A stretch of DNA of 64,000 nucleotides. Origin: UBA11872 sp965198285 (GTDB lineage Bacteria; Chloroflexota; UBA11872). This document shows positions 1 to 7,546 of this stretch, one piece after another. The number at the start of each line of letters is the position of its first letter. The first letter of the stretch is position 1. The notes under the pieces are model-generated. The model had not been told where the DNA came from and made no database searches. It saw only the letters and a list, made by a program, of their open reading frames with translations. The stretch spans positions 992,001-1,056,000 of the forward strand of contig OZ240251.1 in assembly GCA_965198285.1 (NCBI GenBank). Reading direction: 5' to 3'. The position numbers were made by a program, and so were the translations under genes.

Positions 1-419
1 GGTCCTTCGCCCACGGTCCCGACCGGCATACGGGTAGAATTGAGGAGTGGGAATTCAGCGTCACCGGAACTGGAGGCATGATTCGGCTTGTGCAGGATGG
101 GCGCGCGCCGGAGCTGTGGACGGCCGAGCAGCAGCGCCCAGGCATGAACCGGATCGCGATGGTCCGGCGCACCTTTCCAGTGCCCGCGACCGCCCGCAGC
201 GCAAGCCTCGAGGCCGTCTACGACCTGCTGGCGTGCATCGAGCGCGGCGCGGAGCCGCGCTGCACGGCGGAAGATGCGCGCGAGGCCCTGGAGATCGCGA
301 TCGCCACGCGCGAGTCCCACCGACGGGGCAACGTCAGGGTCGATCTGCCCCTGCCTGACCGTAGTCTGCAAATCATCGAGCCGCCTGTTTATGACATTCC
401 GAAGGCGCTTCAGCGCTAG
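1..419 (+). CDS. Gfo/Idh/MocA family oxidoreductase, C-terminal part (cut by window edge)
   Basis: The reading frame is open from base 3 to the stop at 419 and gives about 138 residues with no start in the window, so this is the 3' end of a gene beginning upstream. The tail ALEIAIATRESHRRG followed by a short basic stretch is the typical last helix of NAD(P)-dependent sugar or polyol dehydrogenases of the Gfo/Idh/MocA family. The Rossmann domain and catalytic EKP motif lie outside the window, so substrate cannot be guessed. It converges on the enolase-superfamily gene that ends at 625, a pairing common in sugar-acid catabolic clusters. Identification rests on the C-terminal helix only. Confidence 0.7.
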   Translation, partial: SFAHGPDRHTGRIEEWEFSVTGTGGMIRLVQDGRAPELWTAEQQRPGMNRIAMVRRTFPVPATARSASLEAVYDLLACIERGAEPRCTAEDAREALEIAIATRESHRRGNVRVDLPLPDRSLQIIEPPVYDIPKALQR

Positions 420-624
420 TCAGGCCACGACGGTCCGACACCGCGAAAACGGTCCTGGCTGCGGCTCGCCGACATTTTGGTCGACCCTTCCCGGGCCCCC
501 ACCTGTCCACGCACGGGCAGCGCAGCACGAGCCGAGACCCACGAATTCGCGAACCCATGGCATCGACGTCACACCGCCGGCTGGTGGACGGTCTCATCGA
601 CAAAGATGGCGATATTCGCGAACC

Positions 625-1746
625 TCAGCTGTCGATCCGGAATCGCTTGACCGCAGCTTCGTCCAGTTCGAAGTCGAGACCCGGGGTCCCGGGTACACGC
701 ACGAAGCCATCCTCGTCGATCTCCAACGGACTGCGAACGAGCTCCATTCGCAGCGGGTTCGGGTTCTGAACCATCTCGAAGATCACGGCCGTAGGCGCGG
801 CCATGGCGAGATGCAGGTTCGCGAAGGCCGCCACGGCGCCCGCGAAGTTGTGCGGCGCGAATTGAAGATTCCAGGCACTGGCCAGCGCCGCGATCCTCAG
901 GCCCTCACTGATGCCGCCCGCCCAGATGGCGTCCGGCTGCGCGATGTCCACCGCGCCGCGCGTGATCAACTCGCGAAATGCCCAGCGCGTAGTCTCAGTC
1001 TCGTAGCCGGCGATCGGGATCGGCGTTCCGGCGCGCACGGTCCACGCCACCTCGAGATCGTCAGCGGGCACCGGCTCCTCGAACCAGGCGATGTCGAACT
1101 CTTCCACCTTGGCGGCCATCCCCAGCGCCTGCTTGGCGGTGTACTGATTGTTGGCGTCGATCATCAGTTGGATGCCGGGTCCCAGCGCCTTGCGTACGAC
1201 CCTCACACGTGACACGTCGTCTCTTATAGGAAGCCCGCCGACGTTCATCTTTACCGCTCCAAAGCCTCGGGTCGCACAGTCACCGAACTCGCGCGTTAGC
1301 TCCGCCTCGCCCTTGCCCTCTGCGTAGAATCCGCCGCTGGCATAGCCGCGGATTTGGCTACGCGCGCCGCCCAGCAACTGGTAGACAGGCAGGCCGGCGA
1401 CCTTCCCCATCAGGTCCCAGAGCGCGACATCTACGCCACTCATAGCGGCGACGACCGCGCCACGTCGCCCCATCGGCGCCGTGCCGCGGTACATGAGGTC
1501 CCAGAGCCGCGCGACCAGCAGCGGATTCTCGCCTATCAGCAACGGTGCTAGCTGCTGCTCGACGATCGTCTTGACCGTGGCATGTGCGCCGCCGAAGCCG
1601 GCCGCTTCGCCCACGCCCTCAGTGCCGTCATCGGCCCGGACTCTGACCAGCACGCTGATCCGCTCGGGGATCACGATCTGGGCGTCGGCGATCGGTTGCT
1701 CGAGCTCGTGCCGCAGGATCTCGACGGACACGTCGTGAATGCGCAT
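625..1746 (-). CDS. Mandelate racemase/muconate lactonizing enzyme family (enolase superfamily), probable sugar-acid dehydratase
   Basis: A 373-residue protein of normal family length. The ATG at 1746 (MRIHDVSVEI) was chosen because it begins the conserved capping domain; an open frame reaches further upstream but is Arg/Ala-rich and unlike the family. The barrel shows the metal ligands in order: Asp in MIDANNQ, Glu in WFEEPVP, and Glu in AGYETE. It also has the His-Asp dyad of the mandelate-racemase subgroup (Asp in QPDAIWAGG, His in PHNFAG) and a late Glu in FEMVQNP. At the end of the second strand the usual KxK is KMN, so the second lysine is replaced by Asn. I infer dehydration of an acid sugar in the cytoplasm; racemase activity is less likely without that lysine. 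Confidence 0.88.
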   Translation of the reverse strand: MRIHDVSVEILRHELEQPIADAQIVIPERISVLVRVRADDGTEGVGEAAGFGGAHATVKTIVEQQLAPLLIGENPLLVARLWDLMYRGTAPMGRRGAVVAAMSGVDVALWDLMGKVAGLPVYQLLGGARSQIRGYASGGFYAEGKGEAELTREFGDCATRGFGAVKMNVGGLPIRDDVSRVRVVRKALGPGIQLMIDANNQYTAKQALGMAAKVEEFDIAWFEEPVPADDLEVAWTVRAGTPIPIAGYETETTRWAFRELITRGAVDIAQPDAIWAGGISEGLRIAALASAWNLQFAPHNFAGAVAAFANLHLAMAAPTAVIFEMVQNPNPLRMELVRSPLEIDEDGFVRVPGTPGLDFELDEAAVKRFRIDS

Positions 1747-2209
1747 GGCGGCTGGTTCCGTGACCTTGACAGGTACACGGCCCGCTCGGGCGCGGCCCGT
1801 TCGGAGGCGGCCCGCCGTCACCGATGTCGGAGTGGCGGCAATCGTACATCCACGCGCCACAGGACCCTGTCAACCCTGTGTGTCCAAGCTGGGCGTGGGG
1901 CTTGCTAGGGTCCCGAGCATCCGGCGGGGGTGACTCGGTCATTCAGTGGCTGCCGCATGGCAGGCCTTGGCCTCGAAGCGTCCCCCCGCCGGCCGCTGCT
2001 CAGGGCAGCGCGGGTGACTTGATAGGAGATTGCGGCGCGACGGCCACTCCACACAGGACTTTCCCCCGCTGCCCGGGCAGCGTGCCGCGAAGGAGGGTGG
2101 GATGGATCGCAGGGTCGTGGGGGTGAATTGTCATGCGGCGACGCTGACGGCGGTGCCCGTGGACGCCGGCGCTACAATCGGAGCACCGAATGGGCCGCTG
2201 GAGAGTTCG
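1747..2209. other. Non-coding stretch between divergent genes
   Basis: No convincing gene is seen. The open frames here are short and Arg/Pro/Ala-rich shadows. It should hold the promoters of the enolase-superfamily gene (minus) and of the small gene starting at 2210 (plus). A perfect TTGACA lies on the minus strand at 1868-1873, but no good -10 sits 17 nt downstream, so no promoter is called. Confidence 0.5.
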
Positions 2210-2506
2210 ATGGATGTTCGCGAGGCTGCGCGGACAGCCAAGACGTATATCGCCGATGTCTTCGCTGAAGAGGATATCGATGAAGTCGGACTCGAAGAAG
2301 TTGACTTTGACGACCGGTCGAATATCTGGAAGATAACCATCAGCTTCCTGCGCCCCAGGGGCCGAATGGACAGGTTCCAAGCCGCCGCATCTGGCTATCC
2401 AGCGGGCACCCCTACAATGCGTCGTTCCTTCAAGGTTGTGAACATCGACGACGGCTCAGGCAGCGTCGTTTCCGTCAAGCACCGGGTGGTGGAAGGCGTG
2501 GACTGA
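2210..2506 (+). CDS. Hypothetical 98-residue acidic protein, possible partner of the PIN-like gene downstream
   Basis: The ATG at 2210 has a purine-rich GGAGAG about 6 nt upstream and starts the part with normal protein composition. An open frame extends to 2030, but that part looks non-coding. The protein is acidic at first (DVFAEEDIDEVGLEEVDFDD) and then alternates like a small beta sheet (IWKITISF, SFKVVNID, VVSVKHRVV). No family is recognised. Its stop is about 15 nt before a damaged PIN-like gene, an arrangement typical of toxin-antitoxin or nuclease-partner pairs. The pairing is inference from position; no DNA-binding motif is visible. Confidence 0.6.
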   Translation: MDVREAARTAKTYIADVFAEEDIDEVGLEEVDFDDRSNIWKITISFLRPRGRMDRFQAAASGYPAGTPTMRRSFKVVNIDDGSGSVVSVKHRVVEGVD

Positions 2507-2521
2507 TTAGGCGCCCGCTGG

Positions 2522-2968
2522 ATGCTATGTCGACGCTAATCTCCTCTTGCTACTCGTCGTCGGCGCCACAGATCAGGCGCTAATACGTAGTCATCGTCGC
2601 CTGCAAGCATTCGACGCGCTTGACTATGAACGTCTGGTCGATCTGCTCGGCAACTACCAGCAAGTACTTGTAACGCCAAATACCCTCACCGAGACGTCCA
2701 ATCTGCTCAGTCAACATGGCGAGCCTCAGCGATCCAGGTTCTTTGATACGTTCCGGTCACTAATCGAAATCAACAAGGAGATTGTTGTGACCAGCCTGGA
2801 AGCGTCAAGAAACGCATCCTTCAATCGGCTGGGCCTCGCCGACGCCGCGCTCCTCGAAATGGTCACGCCGGACACCCGCTGGTCACCGTCGACTTGGATC
2901 TGTACGTGGCAGCCCTATCCAAGGCGCCAAACGCGGCCTTCAACTTCACGCATCTCCAGCACCCCTAG
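2522..2968 (+). pseudogene. PIN-like nuclease gene interrupted by two single-base frameshifts
   Basis: Read from TAT at 2526 the frame gives YVDANLLLLLVVG, the first strand of a PIN domain with its metal-binding Asp. It then gives NTLTETSNLL, where the second acidic position is expected, and GLADAALLEM with the third acid. Near 2874 the frame must shift by one base to continue as PLVTVDLDLYVAALS and end at the TAG at 2966-2968. The only nearby ATG (2522) is one base out of frame with the PIN start. A missing C in the C-run near 2873-2876 and an extra base at about 2525 would restore one PIN protein of about 148 residues. It is either a decaying toxin-like gene or assembly error. Confidence 0.6.
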
Positions 2969-3049
2969 TGCTCCGCAAGCCTTTTCCTGCCATCCCGAGG
3001 TTCCCCGAGAGATCCCGCCTTCCGCTCGTCCGCCAAACCCAGCCCCACC

Positions 3050-3124
3050 GTTCGTGGTGAGCAGGCCGTAAGTGTTCGAAGAGCCTGCCGTCAGCCGGTC
3101 GAAGGGACCGTGTCGAACCTCACC
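3050..3124. repeat. Dispersed imperfect palindrome, copy 1 (GTGGTGAGC ... GTCGAACC type)
   Basis: It begins TTCGTGGTGAGC and ends GTGTCGAACCTCAC, so the outer ends are complementary. Two more copies lie at 8671-8720 and 10026-10074. The inner part here is longer and contains GTTCGAAG and GGTCGAAG. All three copies are in gene-free gaps of the accessory region, so this is an intergenic repeat family of the genome. Confidence 0.6.
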
Positions 3125-3284
3125 CCCACCATCTAAGCACCCAGACAACTCGGCAAGGCCTAACCGCCCTACCATCGGCGCCGATCCCTCGTCATCCCGG
3201 CCGAAGCCGCAAGCTGAATTCGCTTTTCAGATGCGATGGGTTCTATTAAACGTCACAGAAGTAGGAGCCTCACGCCTTATGCCC

Positions 3285-3371
3285 CCGCCCTCATCGCCAC
3301 CCCCAAACCCAAACCCTCCATCGAAGCCACGGCCCCCATCCAACAACCACTTCACCACCTACCGCCTGTAG
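3285..3371 (+). pseudogene. Duplicated 3' fragment of a C45-type acyltransferase gene
   Basis: Starting at CGCCCTCATCGCC, this stretch matches the last about 85 bases of the intact gene that ends at 8662, in the same orientation, including the end that encodes NNHFTTYRL and a stop. A few small indels and substitutions separate the two. Nothing upstream of 3285 resembles the rest of the gene, so it is a tail fragment left by duplication or deletion. It abuts the 3' end of the propeller/LRR gene at 3380. Confidence 0.7.
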
Positions 3372-3379
3372 TCGTCGTC

Positions 3380-5760
3380 TTAAGACGCCAGCTTGGGACA
3401 ATCCCACCCCAGACGCTCCCTCAGCCCCGGTGGGATGCATCCCGTCAGGTCGTTCTCCGCGAGACGCAACCACTCGAGACTCGTGAGGCCGTCCAATTCA
3501 GGTGGAATCGGTCCTGTCAACTGGTTCTTGGACAGGTCCAACCTTTGTAACGCCGCCAACTGCCCAAGCTCGGGCGGGATCGATCCCGTCAACTGGTTGA
3601 AAGAGAGGTTGAGTTCCTCCAGCTTGGCCAGTTGCGCCAACGCAGTTGGAACCGGGCCCGTAAATTCGTTACCTGAAAGGTCAAGACGCTGAAGATTGGC
3701 TAGCTGGCTAACTTCTGCGGGAATCGGCCCGGTGAGCCTGTTCCAACTCAGGTCGAGCGTGCTCAGCTTCGAAAGCCGGCGAAGGTCCGGCAGTGGCGGT
3801 CCGCTCAAATCGTTCCCTGACAAATCCAGGTGCCCCAATAACTCCAATTGCACCAACTCCTGCGGAATGAGACCTGAGAGATTGTTGTATCCCAGAATGA
3901 GCGTATGCAGTTTCGTAAGCGCACCTAGGTCCGGCGGAATCGGTCTTCGCGACCACTCCCCCCACCGTTGCTGTGGCATCTCCAGCGCAGTCACCCGAGG
4001 TGATTCGCCTTCCACCGTCACGCTAACCCATTTGCCGATCGGCGTTCCCGGATTCCAGTTCGAATCGTCCCCTGGAAACAGCGTCGCGCGCAGCGCAATC
4101 AGGACTTCGCAGTCATGCACGAGGCCTGGATTCGCGTCCGGCTCCGGCACGACATATCCGGCGGCGCAGGCCGCTTGGCTGTCCGCAGCGTCCAACTGCG
4201 AGGCAGTGGCCGAGACCGGTTGCAGACCAGCCTCAACCACCACCTGCACGTCGCTCCCGTCCGCCGCCATGGTGTACAGCAAAGGGCCGCTGTCCACATA
4301 TGCGCCGGGCATTTCCCAGCCGACACCGGCGACGACGGCGATCCGCGTGCCGTCCGGCGACCACGCCGCGACGCTCGCCGTATCCCAGCCGATTGGCGAC
4401 TGGCCCACTGGTGTCCCGTCGAGCCCCACCACGCAGATGTGCCGTCTACACGTGTACAGCAGCTGATCGCCCGCCGGCGACCACGCCACGGTTGAGATCC
4501 AGTTCAGTTCGGCCAGCACAGCATGTCCCCACTCGTATCGGGGCTCCCAGCCTTCCGGCACCTGTACCTCGTGCATCTGCGTCCCGTAGCTGCCATCGTC
4601 ACAAGCCGTCTGTCCCTAACTGTTGCGACATCGTCCACAGCCACGAATGCCAGCCGCGTGCCGTCCGGCGACCAGGATGGCCCGCTTGCTGTCCGTCCCA
4701 GCAGTTGCCACTCAGTGCCATCCGGTCGCATGGTGTACAGAAAACGCCGCCCGCCGTAGTAGTCCGTCTCTGGTCCCACTCCCACCACCGCCAGCCGCTT
4801 GCCGTCTGGCGACCACTGCGGCGGGTGCATCACCACCGGGTACCGGGCACCTAGCCCGCGTCGCTCCGAACCGTCGGTTGCCATGACCCAGAGGCGCGTC
4901 TCGCGAACAACGCTCATGGAGCCGCCCTTAGCGGTCAGGTACGCAATCCGCGTTCCATCCGGAGACCACGATGGATAGTTGCTAAACCCCCAGTCCTGTG
5001 TCAGCCGCCGAACCTCCGACCCATCAACACCCACGACGGCTAGCTCATACTCGTCCTTCAACCTGTACTTGATGAGGTCATCCTTTCGATAGGCACAGGT
5101 GGCGAAGACGACTCGATCGCCATCCGGAGAAATGTCGAAAGACGTCATCGGGCCGTAAACATTGCTAAACACATCGCCGTACTCGAATTCGTCGACACCC
5201 GGGCCCCACGGCGTACGCTCAGTCTTGGATGCGTCGGCCACGGCTTGGACCCGCGAGCCATCCACCGTGGCGGCGTACACCGCTGGACCCTGACTGAACA
5301 GAATGACCGTGCTGTCCGGTTGCCACTGGACCTGGTTCTGCCAGAACCACATGTCAATGAATAGGTCATTCCCCGGATTGCAGGGGCCCGAAATGAAAAA
5401 GTCGATGACCTCGTCCCTCGGATTGCGAGTCGTCTCCGGGCTCGGCGTCGGCGTGATATAAGGACCGCAGATGCTCGCTGGGCCAATGCAATGTGTTGGC
5501 TGGCGGTCGGGTACCGGCGTCGGGACGAAAGGTGCTGCCACGCTCGGCGTAAGGTCCTCCGTCCGGGTGCCAGGTGAGGGGCTGATGGATGGAGTGGCCG
5601 AGCCTGGCGGGCCTGATGTCGCACCCGGCCTTGGCTTCGCTAGGCGCTCAGAGGACTCACTCGGCCCCGCACATCCCACCACCCCCGCCACCAGCAGCAC
5701 GCTCAGGACAAGGGCAATCCGTCGGTTACTCGGCGCACCCCCAATAGTCACCGAGACCAT
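3380..5760 (-). pseudogene. Lipoprotein with TolB-like propeller and leucine-rich repeats, frameshifted near 4590
   Basis: Two minus-strand frames, 4504-5760 and 3380-4576, together form one protein of roughly 790 residues. It starts at 5760 with a lipoprotein signal (hydrophobic VLSVLLVAGVVGC, lipobox VVGC). A Pro/Ser/Thr linker follows, then PD40/TolB-like blades (WSPDGTRIAYL, WSPDGKRLAVV, WSPDGTRLAFV). Across the shift come another blade (WSPDGTRIAVV) and about eight plant-type LRRs of the pattern LxxLxxLxLxxNxLTGxIP. At 4585-4595 the expected MAADGTQMHE reads out of frame as MAATGRRCT; restoring one G would join the two halves. As it stands translation stops at 4504. The intact product would be a surface-anchored binding protein; its ligand is unknown. 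Confidence 0.75.
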
Positions 5761-5776
5761 CCCCCACAGACCCGCC

Positions 5777-6079
5777 TCACGCCCCCGCGCCACAATCCGG
5801 CAGCCCAAGCTCGTCGCGATCGACCACGGGCAATTTCCACGGCACGTCGAGGGTGAACTGTTCAACGGCCGATCTCACCTTTGGCCGGCAAGCCCCCTGG
5901 TCCGCCAGTTCACCGACGCAGAACACCTTCGGCTTCAGCCCGCCGCCTACCTCGTTGAGCAGACTCTCCAGCGGCCCATACCCGGACCGCTCGCCCGTCG
6001 CCCCACCTGAGGCCCGAATCCGGCGCAGGTCCCCCAGGTACGTCTCGACAATGCTCGGAAACCCCGTCACCGGTGCCAT
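5777..6079 (-). pseudogene. N-terminal remnant of a type ISP/IIG-like restriction-methylase gene
   Basis: The 100-residue frame opens with VETYLGDLRRIRASGGAT, ERSGYGPLESLLNEVG and LKPKVFCVGELADQGA. This is the characteristic start of large single-chain restriction-modification enzymes with an N-terminal nuclease domain and a Class I methyltransferase. After about residue 63 the similarity ends and the frame stops at 5777, whereas such enzymes exceed 900 residues. The bulk of the gene has been deleted or replaced by the lipoprotein gene that begins at 5760. A promoter-like sequence at 6219-6247 lies at the right distance upstream. Confidence 0.6.
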
Positions 6080-6218
6080 TCAGCGATCCCAGCCAATCCC
6101 GGCCACGCTACCCTGTCGCCCCACCCAAGGCGAGAGACTCGCAGCGTCCGCCCTCCACCCGCTGCTCCTGGTACCGCCGCGCCCCCAACAGTTCCCGACT
6201 CCCCATCCGTCCGCAGAT

Positions 6219-6247
6219 CGTGTACACTGGCCGGGTAAGCCTTGCAA
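6219..6247 (-). promoter_or_regulatory. Putative promoter P1 of the methylase remnant
   Basis: On the minus strand TTGCAA (6242-6247) is followed after exactly 17 nt by TACACG (6219-6224). An 8-bp palindrome GTGTACAC overlaps the -10. About 40 nt around it are clearly related to P2 at 16902-16930, which precedes the DUF6361 operon. Confidence 0.45.
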
Positions 6248-6345
6248 TCCACCCTCCAAATGCCCGCCGGCCCGTTCCTGCTCCTCCCGCTCAAACCCCT
6301 CCAGTGCCTGCCCCTATCCGTCCTGCGCCTGCTCCCTGTCCCCTC

Positions 6346-6390
6346 CGCCCCTTCCCCCTTCCCCCTTCCCCCTTCCCCCTTCTTTCCCCT
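6346..6390 (+). repeat. CCCCCTT short tandem repeat beside IS110 copy A
   Basis: About five tandem units of CCCCCTT, followed by CTTTCCCC, run directly into the left end of the first IS110 element. It is a pure pyrimidine tract on this strand. It forms the left half of the element's insertion site. Confidence 0.75.
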
Positions 6391-6435
6391 CTTGTACGTT
6401 CCCAGAGCCTTGGATTGACCAAGGTCACAGTGAAC

Positions 6436-6582
6436 GGGCCGGGACAGACCGATCACTCCGTGGTCGTTGGAGACCGTGAGAGAGCAGGGTCGTCCCGGCC
6501 CTGACGCTGGCCCAGAGCCCGAACAGGTACCGGGGCCGTCAACACGAGCCCGCATCTGCAAGGCCGGGCGTGCGGCCAGCGT
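6436..6582 (+). ncRNA. Candidate bridge RNA of IS110 copy A
   Basis: The 147 nt upstream of the transposase gene fold into two stem-loops. Stem 1 pairs GGGCCGGGAC (6436-6445) with GTCCCGGCCC (6492-6501) around 46 nt. Stem 2 pairs ACGCTGGCC (6504-6512) with GGCCAGCGT (6574-6582) around 61 nt. The equivalent region of copy B has the same stems and identical loop lengths, with loop 1 more variable and loop 2 more conserved. That is the layout of target-binding and donor-binding loops in IS110 bridge RNAs. Loop 2 contains ACAGGT, matching the right end of this element. The loop-1 guides agree poorly with the present flanks. Transcription is inferred. Confidence 0.72.
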
Positions 6583-6598
6583 TGCCGGAGGGTACCCA

Positions 6599-7543
6599 AT
6601 GGCTGGGCACGCAGCGGTGGCGGTGGGGATCGATGTGGCGAAGGCCCGATTGGACGTGGCCGTGTATCCCACGGGGACGACGTGGACGGTGCCGTGCTCG
6701 CGGGGCGGCCTGCGGCGCTTGCAGGGGCGGCTCCAGGCGCTGCGGCCCAGCCGTATCGTGCTGGAAGCCAGCGGCGGTTACGAGCGCGCCGTGGTCGCCG
6801 CCCTGGCTGCGGCCGGCCTGCCGGTCGTCCGCGTCAATCCGCGCCAGATCCGCGACTTCGCCCGCGCCCACGGCGTCCTGGCCAAGACCGACCGCATCGA
6901 TGCCGGCGTGCTGGCGCGGTTCGCGGCGGAGGTCCGACCCCCGCTGCGCCCCCAGCCCAGCGCCGCGGTCCAGGACCTTCAAGACCTGAGCCGCCGGCGG
7001 CGCCAACTGGTCACGGCCCGCGCGGCCGAGCAGCAGCGGCGCCGCCACGACCGCGCCCACCTGGAGCTGGGCTTCGACCCCCTCGCGGCCGCGCTGACCG
7101 CGGCCATCCAGGATGTGGACCGCCAGCTGGCGGCCCTCGTGCAGGCCGAGCCCACCCTGCGCGCTCGCGCCGCCTGGTTACACAGCGTGCCGGGGATCGG
7201 TCCCGTGGCCGCCGCCACTTTGCTGGCCGAAGTGCCCGAACTGGGCGTCTGCTCCCGCCAGCAGGTTGCCGCCCTGGTCGGCGTCGCCCCCTTCAACCGC
7301 GACAGCGGCGCCTGGCGCGGGCGCCGGAGTTGCTGGGGCGGGCGCGCCCAGGTGCGCACCGCGCTCTACATGGCCACCCTCACCGCCACCCGCGTCAACC
7401 CCAGCCTCCGCGCCTGCTACCAGCGCCTCATCGCCGCCGGCAAGCCGCCCAAGGTCGCCCTCGTCGCCTGCATGCGCAAGCTCCTCGTCCTCTGCAACGC
7501 CCTCTGCCGGCAGCAGACCACCTGGGACCCCACCATGCCCTAA
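6599..7543 (+). CDS. IS110-family transposase (serine-DEDD recombinase), copy A
   Basis: A 314-residue transposase of normal length. ATG 6599 follows a GGAGGG ribosome-binding site; the frame is open further upstream only because it crosses the structured RNA. The N-terminal RuvC-like DEDD domain shows Asp in GIDVAKARLDV, Glu in IVLEASGGYE and Asp-Asp in AKTDRIDAGVLARF. The C-terminal transposase_20 domain has HSVPGIGPVAAATLLAE and the catalytic serine region PFNRDSGAWRGRR. All key residues are present, so the enzyme looks active. It is related to copy B at roughly three-fifths identity by eye, so the two are distinct elements of one subgroup and not recent duplicates. Confidence 0.95.
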   Translation: MAGHAAVAVGIDVAKARLDVAVYPTGTTWTVPCSRGGLRRLQGRLQALRPSRIVLEASGGYERAVVAALAAAGLPVVRVNPRQIRDFARAHGVLAKTDRIDAGVLARFAAEVRPPLRPQPSAAVQDLQDLSRRRRQLVTARAAEQQRRRHDRAHLELGFDPLAAALTAAIQDVDRQLAALVQAEPTLRARAAWLHSVPGIGPVAAATLLAEVPELGVCSRQQVAALVGVAPFNRDSGAWRGRRSCWGGRAQVRTALYMATLTATRVNPSLRACYQRLIAAGKPPKVALVACMRKLLVLCNALCRQQTTWDPTMP

Positions 7544-7546
7544 CCC

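Noticed and set aside
1868..1873. Perfect TTGACA on the minus strand upstream of the enolase-superfamily gene
   Set aside because: The sequence 17 nt downstream is GATGTA, a poor -10; a TACGAT lies at 21 nt, too far.
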